DNA from: Kofleriaceae bacterium
GTDB lineage: Bacteria > Myxococcota_A > Polyangia > Haliangiales > Haliangiaceae
Reading direction: 5' to 3'
DNA: 64,000 nucleotides
Assembly (NCBI GenBank): GCA_024762925.1
Contig: JANTGM010000021.1
Span: 1 to 64,000, forward strand
Under the pieces are notes generated by a model that was given only the letters and a program-made list of their open reading frames with translations, was not told the DNA's origin and ran no database searches. Shown here piece by piece: positions 33,173 through 41,841 of this stretch. The position numbers were made by a program, and so were the translations under genes. The number at the start of each line of letters is the position of its first letter. The stretch's first letter is position 1.

Positions 33173-34459
33173 TTACTTGACCGCCGCCATAGCAGTCGTG
33201 AAGCGCCTTACAGCTTCGTCCATCTCATCATCGGTGATGAGCATTGGAGGGGCGATGCGAATGGTATTGCCATAGAGGCCACCTTTGCCGAGCAGAATGC
33301 CAGCCTTCTTGCCCGCCTCCATGATCGCGTTAGTCTTCGAGGCATCTGGCGTCTTGCTGGCTTTGTCTTCGACGATTTCCATCGCCTGCATAAGCCCCAT
33401 ACCGCGCACATCACCAACCCACTCATACTGCTCTTTGAAGCCAATGAACATCTCGGTAATTTTCTTACCAAGTCGTTCAGCTCTCGATGGCATGTCTTCG
33501 CGCTCCATGACGCCGAGCGTGGCGTTGGTAGCCGCCATCGAAACGGGGTTGCCGCCGTAGGTTGCGATGCTGGCGCCGGTCCACGAGTTGGCAACTTCGT
33601 CGGTGGCAATGGTCGCGCCCACGGGCATGCCATTGGCAATGCCTTTCGCAAAGGTCATGATGTCTGGCTCAACACCATAGTGCTCAATGCCGAACCACTT
33701 GCCACCCGTGCGGCCAAAGGCCGTTTGTACCTCGTCACAAATGAAGACACCGCCATACTTGCGAACAATATCGACAGCAATTTGGAAGTACTCTTTAGGG
33801 GGCGTGATAAAGCCGCCGACTCCCTGGATGGGCTCGGCAAGAAGCGCTGCAGGTTTGCCGCTGGTGGTGGTTTGAATGAGTTCCTCAAGATCCGAGGCAC
33901 ACTTCACATCACAGCTTGGATAGGTTTGCCCAAACGGGCAACGATAGCAGTACGGGGCCGGTGCGTGCTTAATTCCCGCCACTGGAGTTTGCAGCAGGCG
34001 GTAGTTTTTGTGAGCTGTGAGCGTTGTGTTGAGCTGTGTGCGCCCATGATAGCCATGGCGAAGTGCAATGATTTCGCTTGAGCCTGTGTGAATCTTCGCA
34101 AGCATGACGGCGGTCTCATCCGCCTCACTTCCCGAGCTCGTGAAAAAGGACTTCTTGAGCTTGCCTGGTGTCAGCCGCGCAAGGGTCTGCGCAGCTTCAA
34201 TCTGCCCGTGCGTTGGGTAGAGCGTGGAGGTGTGCCCAAGCGTCTTGCTCTGCTCGGTGATTGCATCAACGACTTCGGGATGGCAGTGCCCCAATGAAAC
34301 AGTGAGAATCCCACCAAAGAAATCGAGATACTCAACGCCATCGACGTCTTTAACTCGCGTGCCATCCGCTTCTGTGATGACAACCGGTTCTTGGTAGTAG
34401 TTCGCAACGCAGGGAAAGAGGAATTCTCCCTGCTTCTCAAGGGTTTCTTTTCTGTTCAT
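33173..34459 (-). CDS. Class III PLP aminotransferase (AGXT2-like, possible beta-alanine transaminase)
   Basis: 428 aa. Class III motifs are complete: SGSEADETAVMLAK, HGYHGRT, ICDEVQTAFGRTGGKWFG with the ring-binding Asp, and MTFAKGIANGMPVG with the Schiff-base Lys. The closest named relatives are alanine-glyoxylate aminotransferase 2 and PydD-type beta-alanine/3-aminoisobutyrate transaminases. In a pyrimidine-reduction operon the expected job is removal of the amino group from beta-alanine. A Cys-rich insert (APYCYRCPFGQTYPSCDVKC, about residues 167-186) could bind a metal. Confidence 0.9.
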   Translation of the reverse strand: MNRKETLEKQGEFLFPCVANYYQEPVVITEADGTRVKDVDGVEYLDFFGGILTVSLGHCHPEVVDAITEQSKTLGHTSTLYPTHGQIEAAQTLARLTPGKLKKSFFTSSGSEADETAVMLAKIHTGSSEIIALRHGYHGRTQLNTTLTAHKNYRLLQTPVAGIKHAPAPYCYRCPFGQTYPSCDVKCASDLEELIQTTTSGKPAALLAEPIQGVGGFITPPKEYFQIAVDIVRKYGGVFICDEVQTAFGRTGGKWFGIEHYGVEPDIMTFAKGIANGMPVGATIATDEVANSWTGASIATYGGNPVSMAATNATLGVMEREDMPSRAERLGKKITEMFIGFKEQYEWVGDVRGMGLMQAMEIVEDKASKTPDASKTNAIMEAGKKAGILLGKGGLYGNTIRIAPPMLITDDEMDEAVRRFTTAMAAVK

Positions 34460-34474
34460 AAGTCGTACTCAGCT

Positions 34475-35107
34475 TTAGTGAGAGTCTTTGTTCTGTTCTT
34501 CTTCTTCGACCATCGCGCCAAGCTTCGCTTCAAGCTCGGCAATGCGCTCGGCGAGCCCCTGTACATCGCTGTGAATGCCACGAAACGGCGAGATGCCTTC
34601 CACGACGCCACGAATTCGATCATCCATTCGCTTCTGCCACTCATCAATGGTGCGTTGTGAAGTCACAAGAAAGTCGCGGAATTCACGAATCGCCAGCGGC
34701 CCAGACTTGCTCTCTGCGAGGTCGGTATCGTCATTCTTGTCGGAATCGCCAGAGTGCAGGGTCTCGTTGTCGCTGCTGTGAGGCAAGATGTCGGCGACCT
34801 TGCGTTGCGCCTCACCAATCTTGTCTTGCGCTTGTGACACGAGCTGGTTAATTGACTCACCGCCAGTCTGTATGATGTTTCTCATCGCCTGCAGCGGCAG
34901 GAAGCTCTTCTGCTTCTTTTCCTCTTCAAAGATGATCTGCGCCAAGGTCACGCTGGTCAGATCTTCTTTGCTCTTGTTGTCGATGATTTTTACGTCATCA
35001 CCCTCGCGAATCATTTCGGAGATTTGTTCGAGGGTCACGTATCGGGAGTGCTGAGTATCGTAGAGCTTCCGGTTGGCATACCTCTTAATCACCCTCTCCT
35101 CAGACAT
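34475..35107 (-). CDS. PhaR-like polyhydroxyalkanoate regulator
   Basis: 210 aa. The N-terminus (VIKRYANRKLYDTQHSRYVTLEQI, split over residues 6-29) is the PHB/PHA accumulation regulator DNA-binding domain, followed by the second conserved block DDVKIIDNKSKEDLTSVTLAQIIFEEEKK. The C-terminal 90 residues look like an amphipathic coiled coil with an acidic end, as in phasin-like proteins. PhaR represses phasin genes and binds PHA granules. It ends 15 bases before the aminotransferase start and may head that operon; no PHA synthase is in the window. Confidence 0.9.
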   Translation of the reverse strand: MSEERVIKRYANRKLYDTQHSRYVTLEQISEMIREGDDVKIIDNKSKEDLTSVTLAQIIFEEEKKQKSFLPLQAMRNIIQTGGESINQLVSQAQDKIGEAQRKVADILPHSSDNETLHSGDSDKNDDTDLAESKSGPLAIREFRDFLVTSQRTIDEWQKRMDDRIRGVVEGISPFRGIHSDVQGLAERIAELEAKLGAMVEEEEQNKDSH

Positions 35108-35192
35108 ACGAGCATCATTACATTGGAACGCTCAGGCAGACAACTTGGGCCCGATTCTTCGGTCTAGCCCCAGCTCATGGCACACTTCCTTT

Positions 35193-35954
35193 GTGGCCGA
35201 ACAAGGGGCGCAAGAGACGGAGGCGCGACTTGGCGCGATGCTCTCCGCTGTGAAGTCCATTCGAGAAGTGGGCATGCGCCAGGCTGCCCTGGCCAGGATT
35301 ATCGATTTGCATCCTGCAACCGAAACGGTGCAAACCATTCAGGCGCTCATAGCTCGCGCAGGACGTGGGAATCTGGATGTCAGCTTGGCGCTTGCAGCTT
35401 TGGTCGCTGTCTTGGAACACCCCACCCAAATTTCCTATGATGCACGTTCCGCGCTCTACATGGCGGCAAATGAGCTCGCTGCAACGGAGGTTTCCTATAT
35501 CTTGCTGGAAGGCGCCGCTCATGAGGGCGAGGAGACCGAAGATGCACCACGCCCCGTCATTCCCAATGGGCCTCCAATGCCACTTGGTGCGCGAAAATCT
35601 GCGGCGCGAACCAGGGACCGAACTGTTCTCACACATCTCATCCACGATCCCAACATGCAGGTTGTTGATGTGTTGCTTGGCAATCCCAATCTCGTCGAAG
35701 CGGATCTCTTGGTGATGGCAGCGAAACGCCCAGCGGATCGACGCGCACTTCAGCGGATCGCCCACCATCCCCGATGGTCGCAAAGCCGCCGCGTGCGAGT
35801 TGCGATCGCGCTGAACCCCGACTGCCCCCTGCCCCTTGCCTGCCGGCTATGCCTGGACTTTCGAGACAGCGATCTCAAAGATGTTGCCCGAAACGCAGGC
35901 AGCCCACCGCTGTTGCGTGGGCATGCAACACGTCTGCTTGAAAGACGCGCGTAA
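35193..35954 (+). CDS. HEAT-like helical repeat protein, unknown function
   Basis: 253 aa if started at GTG 35193; ATG 35238 is an alternative. The longer open frame back to 35073 overlaps the divergent phaR-like gene and is rejected. The sequence is built of helical repeats; the C-terminal part (LLGNPNLVEADLLVMAAKR, IAHHPRWSQSRRVRVAIALNP, LPLACRLCLDFRDSDLKDVARN) matches a pattern I associate with uncharacterised Geobacter/Myxococcus proteins with 'xNPxTP' loops. Probably a protein-binding scaffold. It converges with tatA. Confidence 0.75.
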   Translation: MAEQGAQETEARLGAMLSAVKSIREVGMRQAALARIIDLHPATETVQTIQALIARAGRGNLDVSLALAALVAVLEHPTQISYDARSALYMAANELAATEVSYILLEGAAHEGEETEDAPRPVIPNGPPMPLGARKSAARTRDRTVLTHLIHDPNMQVVDVLLGNPNLVEADLLVMAAKRPADRRALQRIAHHPRWSQSRRVRVAIALNPDCPLPLACRLCLDFRDSDLKDVARNAGSPPLLRGHATRLLERRA

Positions 35955-35977
35955 GAGGCTAAGGCTCGGAGCCTGGG

Positions 35978-36235
35978 CTAGACGTTTTCTTTGCTCTTGG
36001 CCGCGCTCAGTACTTCGGCGTCTTCGACGTCGCCTTCACCGAGTTCACCAGAGGACTTCTTTGCGCCATCGAGCTTGTCCTTTTTGGACACCTCGATTTC
36101 GTCGTTGCCAGTGGCAGTGCGCTTGAAGTTCTTGATGCTGCGTCCGAGTGCATCCCCGATTGCGGGCAGTTTGCCAGCGCCGAAGATTAAGAGAACGATG
36201 AGCAGAATAATGAGAAGTTCGCCCATTCCGGGCAT
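35978..36235 (-). CDS. tatA: Twin-arginine translocase subunit TatA/E
   Basis: 85 aa. One N-terminal membrane helix (GELLIILLIVLLIFGAGKLP), a hinge with conserved FGxxKLP, then an amphipathic helix (IGDALGRSIKNFKRTA) and an acidic/basic tail. TatA oligomers form the pore for folded proteins. tatB and tatC are not adjacent. The start has AGGAG seven bases upstream, a proper leadered start unlike several neighbours. Confidence 0.93.
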   Translation of the reverse strand: MPGMGELLIILLIVLLIFGAGKLPAIGDALGRSIKNFKRTATGNDEIEVSKKDKLDGAKKSSGELGEGDVEDAEVLSAAKSKENV

Positions 36236-36364
36236 AGTTGACTCCTAAAGTCTAAGTCCGGGGCCACTCTACCAATTTTCCAGGAGAAAAGGCCAATGCA
36301 ATGGCGCTAGGAGTCTGGTTTCGCCAAAAACTCGCGCTCTAGGCCCACTGTCGTAGGCTCATAG

Positions 36365-38407
36365 ATGGTGCCCATGACTCTCGTTCTTTCTCGCCATTTC
36401 CCCCTCTGGCTCTCCGGCTTCTTCCTATCCGCTGTCGTTGCTCTTGATTTTGGGGGCTCTGCGCACGCCCAGCCCAAGACTGCGACACCGGGCCCGATGC
36501 GCCCCGGACCGGGCCCAACAGCGGGTAGCCCGCGAATTCTCGTTCAAGATCTTGGCCAGCGACGAGCCATTCGGGGCTGCCCGGTTGGTGTCTCGTGTCA
36601 GGGGCCGATTCAAGAGGCGCTCTTTGAGTTCGAGCTTGAGGCATTTCCCAAGAGCAACTCCGATAGCCCGTGGGCTGAAGCGGCATCGGTGCACGGACAT
36701 GCCGCAGTTCGCAAGCGCGGAAAACGGGGCGATCGGATTGGTGCTCCCGGGTCAAGGAACAAGCCGGTGGCAGTGCGCAAGCCCTCCGAGCTACGCCCTG
36801 ACCTGCCCTGGCTAGATGACCTGAAGATGCCGGATGTGCCGGTGCACTGGGATGAGCGAATTATCAAGTTCCTCGAGTTCTATCGTTACGATCAACGCGG
36901 GCGCAACATCATGCGAACGTGGTTGCGAGATCAGAATAAGTATAAGGCGATGATGCTTCGTAACTTACGCAAGCACAAACTGCCTGAGGCGTTGCTCTAC
37001 ATCAGTATGATTGAGTCTTCGTACTCACCTCATGAGTACTCAAGGGTTGGAGCGAGCGGTCTGTGGCAATTCATGCCAGCAGCAGGGCACATCTATGGCC
37101 TTACACAGAACCGGTGGATCGATGAACGCAATGATCCGGGGCTTTCGACCGAAGCTGTGACCTACTACTTCAAAGACCTCTACGATCGGTTTGGCGACTG
37201 GGATTTGGCAATGGCTGCGTTCAACGCTGGGTATGGTGCTGTCATTAAGAGCATCGCTAAGTACAACACCAACAGCTACTGGCAGCTTCTAGAGTACGAG
37301 AACGGATTGCCTTGGGGAACCTCGCACTACGTCCCCAAGTGGCTGGCCACGGCGATTGTTGGCAACAACCTGGAAGCCTTCGGGTTTGCAGACGTTGTGC
37401 AGGCTCCGGAAATCGAATGGGAAGAAGCCGTCGTTCCAAAGTCGGTCGCCCTGTCCATCGTTGCAAGGGCTGCAGGAACCACGAAGGACACCATCGAGCT
37501 TCTCAATCCACAGCTTCGACGCGGGCACACACCTCCGCAAGTGAAGAACTACCGAGTGCGAATTCCGATCGGCTCGAAGGCCAAGTTTGGCGAGCGCTTT
37601 GCGCAGCTCCGTGCAGATTGGGACGATGTAGACGCCTACGTCATAAAACACGGAGAGCGCTTTGAAGATGTGGCTGCGACCTATGGAATTACTCGCAGCA
37701 AGCTTCGACGCCTAAATGGTCTCGAGAGCGAATCGGAAGTACGTGGCGGCATGATTCTCGTTGTGCCCAAAGTTAGCGAGGAGACCAAGAAGGCAAACAA
37801 AACCAAGGCAACCGCAGACCTCTACAAGTCTGGAGTGCCAGCGGCGGCAGACGGCGAAGCGCTCCTAATGCCCATCCCGGATATCAACTTCAAGGTCAAG
37901 GGAAAGAAGCGCTACTTCCACCGAGTGGTCTCTGGAGCGACGCTTGCAGGAACTGCCAACGCATTTGGTGTCAAGACCTCCGATTTGGCCATGTGGAATG
38001 GTTTGGATCCTGAGGCGCACTTGCATCCGAGGATGGTGCTGCAGGTCTGGTTGGCGAAAGGGTACAAGCTCGGCGATACGGTCGCAGTCATGGACGAATC
38101 TCGGTTGCGGATTGTCGAAGCGGGATCAGAAGAACACCTAATCGAGGCAGAGCGGCGCATTGGCCGCAAGAGAGTTTCGTACAGCCCCAAACGGCCAGAG
38201 TCTCTTGAGACCATTGGCGCGAAGTTTGGCCTTGGGCGCTACGATTTGGCCCGGATCAATCACTTGAGCCCAAGTTCGATCGTGCCTCCGGGCGAGAAGG
38301 TCTTGGTGTATCAAGTTGTGGATCCAAGTAAGTCCTCCCGCAGCGCCGAGCAAGCAAAGACGGCAAAGCGAAACAATCGAAAGAAGCCAAAGGGCAAGAA
38401 GCGCTAG
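36365..38407 (+). CDS. MltD-like membrane-associated lytic transglycosylase with LysM-type repeats
   Basis: 680 aa; ATG 36374 is a possible alternative start. After a signal peptide and a Pro/Gly-rich and basic region, a SLT domain (about residues 160-330) carries catalytic Glu217 in ISMIESSYSPHEYSRVGASGLWQFMP and the AAFNAGYGAV motif. Three LysM-like repeats follow (about 440-490, 515-570, 610-655; e.g. ERFEDVAATYGITRSKLRRLNGL), then a Lys/Arg-rich tail. It cleaves peptidoglycan glycan strands to 1,6-anhydro ends. TAGGCT lies five bases before the ATG. Confidence 0.92.
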   Translation: MVPMTLVLSRHFPLWLSGFFLSAVVALDFGGSAHAQPKTATPGPMRPGPGPTAGSPRILVQDLGQRRAIRGCPVGVSCQGPIQEALFEFELEAFPKSNSDSPWAEAASVHGHAAVRKRGKRGDRIGAPGSRNKPVAVRKPSELRPDLPWLDDLKMPDVPVHWDERIIKFLEFYRYDQRGRNIMRTWLRDQNKYKAMMLRNLRKHKLPEALLYISMIESSYSPHEYSRVGASGLWQFMPAAGHIYGLTQNRWIDERNDPGLSTEAVTYYFKDLYDRFGDWDLAMAAFNAGYGAVIKSIAKYNTNSYWQLLEYENGLPWGTSHYVPKWLATAIVGNNLEAFGFADVVQAPEIEWEEAVVPKSVALSIVARAAGTTKDTIELLNPQLRRGHTPPQVKNYRVRIPIGSKAKFGERFAQLRADWDDVDAYVIKHGERFEDVAATYGITRSKLRRLNGLESESEVRGGMILVVPKVSEETKKANKTKATADLYKSGVPAAADGEALLMPIPDINFKVKGKKRYFHRVVSGATLAGTANAFGVKTSDLAMWNGLDPEAHLHPRMVLQVWLAKGYKLGDTVAVMDESRLRIVEAGSEEHLIEAERRIGRKRVSYSPKRPESLETIGAKFGLGRYDLARINHLSPSSIVPPGEKVLVYQVVDPSKSSRSAEQAKTAKRNNRKKPKGKKR

Positions 38408-38440
38408 CCGTCAGGTCGACGAGCATCACGAGACTCTGCA

Positions 38441-39034
38441 ATGGAACTTGGCAGCATTTTCATCCTTGGCGCAATTGTAGCCGCAGCTGCGACCCTTGTG
38501 CGGCGACGGCTACGCGTCTCGCGCGATGAAGTTACACGACGAGCCTTCGCGCAGCCCATCGTCAAGATTGGTGAGGCCCGCGAAAAGACCAGAGTCGTTC
38601 TGGTCGGTACCGTGAGCCACACTGAGGCTGTGACCTCTCCCGTCTCACATCGCGCCTGTGCAGCATTCGAATATGTGGAAGCAATCAAACGCAGTGATGT
38701 TTGGCACGAGCGCACCCGGCGAATCGCTGGCGTAGACTTCGCGATCGACGATACGAGTGGTGAGGTTCTTGTTCGCGGCGCCAACATCGAAATGCTTCTC
38801 ATGAAGGATGAGAAAGACACTCTTGATGATCTGGAACGACGGGAAGGTCTCGTTCAGAATGGGGATCAAGTTGCGGTCTTCGGCTATGTCACCAGAGTGC
38901 CCGACCCACGACCAGAAGCCGCAGGGCTAGGCTATCGACAGCGTCCCACGGTTCTGGCGATACGAAGTACCCGCCGCTATCGGGCGCGCATCACCAACAG
39001 CCCTGCAATCTTGCAGCGAGCTGCGCGCCCCTAG
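38441..39034 (+). CDS. Membrane protein with GIDE-like domain
   Basis: 197 aa. One N-terminal membrane helix (LGSIFILGAIVAAAATLV), then a soluble domain with the pattern seen in GIDE-type proteins: VVLVGTVSHTEAVTSPVSHRACAAFEYVEA, ..VDFAIDDTSGEVLVRGANIEMLL, and DQVAVFGYVTRV. In eukaryotes GIDE domains sit in mitochondrial ubiquitin ligases; bacterial homologues lack the RING and are uncharacterised. Its last four bases overlap the convergent ABC-F gene. Confidence 0.65.
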   Translation: MELGSIFILGAIVAAAATLVRRRLRVSRDEVTRRAFAQPIVKIGEAREKTRVVLVGTVSHTEAVTSPVSHRACAAFEYVEAIKRSDVWHERTRRIAGVDFAIDDTSGEVLVRGANIEMLLMKDEKDTLDDLERREGLVQNGDQVAVFGYVTRVPDPRPEAAGLGYRQRPTVLAIRSTRRYRARITNSPAILQRAARP

Positions 39035-40650
39035 CCCACGCCCGGCGCTTCGTAGCCGACCTGCTCCACATATTCGAGGTAGCCGCCTTCGTAGCGCCTC
39101 ACGTCACCATTCTCCAGCTCGAGAACTCGATTCGACAGAGCGGCGAGAAACTGCCTATCGTGTGAGACAAAGAGCATCGAACCCTCAAAGTTCTCTAGGG
39201 ATTTTACTAACATCTCCTTGGTCGCCATGTCGAGGTGGTTCGTCGGCTCATCAAGCACAAGGAAATTGGGCGGGTTGTAGAGCATTCGCGCCAACACCAG
39301 TCGCGCCTTCTCGCCCCCAGAAAGCACCGAGCAGGGCTTCTCGACGTCATCCCCCGAAAACCCAAATGCGCCAGCGAGTGAGCGAAGACTGCCCTGGCTC
39401 GCTCTTGGAAAGGCGTCTTCGAGTGTCTGGAAGACGCTGGAAGTTGGCTCGAGCATCTCCATGGCGTGTTGGGCAAAGTATCCGAGCTTCACACTTGGAC
39501 CGATCGCCACATTGCCAGCATCGGCTTGGGTGGCCCCGGCAATGAGTTTGAGAAGCGTTGATTTCCCTGCGCCATTGACGCCCATCACGCACCAACGCTC
39601 GCCCCTCCGAACCAGCATGTCAAACCCTTCGTAAATCTTGAGGTCGCCATACGACTTGTCCACCGACTCAAGCTTGGCCACGTCCTCGCCAGAACGAGGT
39701 GGTTTGTCGAATTGAAACTCCGTCGGTTTTGCACGCCGCGGTGGCTCTACCAAGTCGATTTTCTCCAGTTTCTTTTCACGGCTCTGTACCTGAGCTGCAT
39801 GACTCGCTCTGGCCTTAAAGCGCTCTATAAACGCCTTCTCCTTGGCGAGCATGGCCTGTTGCCTTGCAAACTGCGCATCCGCTTGCTTGTCGAATAGGTC
39901 GCGCTGCTTCTCATAGAACTCAAAGTCCCCCGTAAATGAGGTGAGCTCGCCGCCGCTAATCTCGACGATGTGCGTCACGAGGCGATTGAGAAACGAGCGA
40001 TCGTGGCTGGTAACAATGAGCGCACCGGAAAAACTCTTAAGAAACCTTTCAAGCCAAATAATCGACTCCAGATCCAGATGGTTCGTAGGTTCGTCCAAGA
40101 GCAAGAGATCAGGACTCATCAGAAGAATCCTTGCGAGCGCAACCCGCATTTTCCAACCGCCACTAAGCGTGCCAACGTCAGCGTCCATCTGCTCGGGGCG
40201 AAAACTTAGCCCAGCGAGAATCTCGCGAGCACGCGACTCCAGCGAATAGCCGTCCAAGGCATCGAAGCGCGCTTGTACAACACCGAATCGGTCGACAAGG
40301 GCCTCAAGCTCATCGGCGCGTTCCGGATCTGACATCGCTGCTTCAAGCTCGGCCAACTCCTGACCGACCGTTGCAACTTCGCCTGCACCTGCCATGGCCT
40401 CTTGTACGACGGAGCGACCAGCCATCTCGCCAACGTCTTGACTGAAATAGCCGACAACCACATCTTTGTCGACGAGGGCCGAGCCTCCATCAGGCTCTTC
40501 CTCGCCGACGATGACGCGAAAGATGCTCGACTTGCCCGAGCCATTGGGACCAACCAGGCCGATTCTCTGGCCAGCAAATGCCGCCATCGAAGCGTCTACG
40601 AGCAAGATTTGATGCCCGTGCCGAAGAGAGAGTTTGTCGAGTCGCAACAC
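39031..40650 (-). CDS. ABC-F family ATPase (ribosome-associated)
   Basis: 539 aa with two nucleotide-binding domains: Walker A GPNGSGKSS (about residue 34) and GVNGAGKST (about 350), two signatures LSGGWKMR and LSGGEKAR, and two LLDEPTNHLD / VLDEPTNHLD Walker B motifs. The inter-domain linker (about 240-320) is charged and helical like the P-site tRNA motif of EttA/Uup/YbiT. No membrane segments. ABC-F proteins act on stalled or initiating ribosomes; some give antibiotic resistance, but nothing points to that here. The start is GTG (GTG-TTG-CGA), with TAAGGT six bases upstream. Confidence 0.93.
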   Translation of the reverse strand: MLRLDKLSLRHGHQILLVDASMAAFAGQRIGLVGPNGSGKSSIFRVIVGEEEPDGGSALVDKDVVVGYFSQDVGEMAGRSVVQEAMAGAGEVATVGQELAELEAAMSDPERADELEALVDRFGVVQARFDALDGYSLESRAREILAGLSFRPEQMDADVGTLSGGWKMRVALARILLMSPDLLLLDEPTNHLDLESIIWLERFLKSFSGALIVTSHDRSFLNRLVTHIVEISGGELTSFTGDFEFYEKQRDLFDKQADAQFARQQAMLAKEKAFIERFKARASHAAQVQSREKKLEKIDLVEPPRRAKPTEFQFDKPPRSGEDVAKLESVDKSYGDLKIYEGFDMLVRRGERWCVMGVNGAGKSTLLKLIAGATQADAGNVAIGPSVKLGYFAQHAMEMLEPTSSVFQTLEDAFPRASQGSLRSLAGAFGFSGDDVEKPCSVLSGGEKARLVLARMLYNPPNFLVLDEPTNHLDMATKEMLVKSLENFEGSMLFVSHDRQFLAALSNRVLELENGDVRRYEGGYLEYVEQVGYEAPGVG

Positions 40651-40662
40651 ATGCGCACCTTA
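40651..40662 (-). promoter_or_regulatory. -10 box placed for leaderless transcription
   Basis: On the minus strand TAAGGT (40657-40662) is followed by six bases and the GTG start of the ABC-F gene. There is no purine-rich ribosome-binding site in the gap. Confidence 0.4.
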
Positions 40663-40829
40663 GCAAGCCAGGCCCTGTCGCACGACTTGGGCGGGCAAAC
40701 AGAGGCATAAGACTCTTCGCAATCTGCGAACCAGCCAGTTTGAACAAGGCCTCGCACGAGCCTGGAGACTGTGCCTTCGTGCGCGGTTCTCGCTATGCTC
40801 TGCATGCCGTCGAAAACGAAGCACCCCTC

Positions 40830-41801
40830 ATGTGGCGACCTCATTCAATCGTTCTGCTCTTCTCCCTGCTCGCTCTTCTGCTCATCGCTCCAACCTCCCG
40901 GGCGGAAGCCGAGCGCTGCGGCCCCAACTCTTGCAAGGCCGGAACAACATGTTGCAACAAGGGCTGCGGCATTTGTGCAGCACCGGGCGAAGGCTGCATT
41001 GCACTCTTCTGCTTTTGGGGACGCCCCCGCGCGATCGATGCCAATGAGAATCCCACAACGGGAAACTATGATCGAGTCACGGTGGGACTGGCCGTTCGCG
41101 ACTCACAACTGCGCCTGAACGGCTCGGAGGTTGGCACCGCCACGGGCAACGCTCTGCACCTTCGCATGCAGCACGTTCTCGGCCAACGCGCGGCACTGCG
41201 AGTTGGTGTCACTGGTTCCACACTCGTTCGTGGACGCGAGTTCGTGGGCAACGAGCGGTTTGGCTGGTCCCTCGATGTTGGAGGGACGTATCGCCTGCCG
41301 CCCATTGCAAGACTCTTGGGCTCGGCGCTAACCCTCGACGCAGAGTTCTTGGAAGGGCCTGTCGCTGGCGACTCGTTGGCGCCAGCTGCCTTCGCAGACA
41401 ATCAAGCTGTGACCTTCGCCGGTGGAATCGTACTTGAAGACCTTCGCAACGCCATACCCTTTACGGGCCATGCGCGCTTTGTGCGTTCGGCCAATGACGA
41501 TGCGGACCTCTCTGTTGTGGATGTTGGTCTCACCTTCTCCTCCAACCTCGATTGGATCTACTGGCGCGGTGGCAAGCCCTTTCCTTTTGGCGTACGCCTG
41601 AGTTACGGCCATGCGCGCGAAGTCTCAAAGAGCGACTACCAAGAGCACGAGTTTAGCGGTGGGCTCTACTACTTTGGCTGCGACAAAACGCGCATTGGTC
41701 TTGATTTCGAAGCGAGCTACCAATCCCTTGATGAGAACCTCGATGCGCGCAGTCTTGGTGCAATGCTACGTGTTGACTACTACTGGGACGCCAACCACTA
41801 G
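40830..41801 (+). CDS. Exported protein: Cys-rich module plus beta-barrel-like domain
   Basis: 323 aa from ATG 40830; the longer open frame back to 40578 overlaps the divergent ABC-F gene. A signal peptide (IVLLFSLLALLLIAPTSRAEA) is followed by a compact eight-Cys module (CGPNSCKAGTTCCNKGCGIC and APGEGC, about residues 28-55) common in Myxococcota secreted proteins, then about 260 residues of beta-strand pattern ending in a Tyr/Trp-rich strand. It may be a surface-exposed barrel with a disulfide-braced plug or cap. Function unknown. Confidence 0.75.
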   Translation: MWRPHSIVLLFSLLALLLIAPTSRAEAERCGPNSCKAGTTCCNKGCGICAAPGEGCIALFCFWGRPRAIDANENPTTGNYDRVTVGLAVRDSQLRLNGSEVGTATGNALHLRMQHVLGQRAALRVGVTGSTLVRGREFVGNERFGWSLDVGGTYRLPPIARLLGSALTLDAEFLEGPVAGDSLAPAAFADNQAVTFAGGIVLEDLRNAIPFTGHARFVRSANDDADLSVVDVGLTFSSNLDWIYWRGGKPFPFGVRLSYGHAREVSKSDYQEHEFSGGLYYFGCDKTRIGLDFEASYQSLDENLDARSLGAMLRVDYYWDANH

Positions 41802-41841
41802 AGAAACCACCAACCCGATGGCCTCGTGGTAAGACGCCCTC

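Noticed and set aside
35073-35192. Long start of the HEAT-like gene at 35073
   Set aside because: It would overlap the first codons of the divergent phaR-like gene, and the extra residues are the complement of its conserved N-terminus.
40578-40829. Extension of the Cys-rich barrel protein to 40578
   Set aside because: It runs antisense into the ABC-F gene and would hide the signal peptide that starts at 40830.
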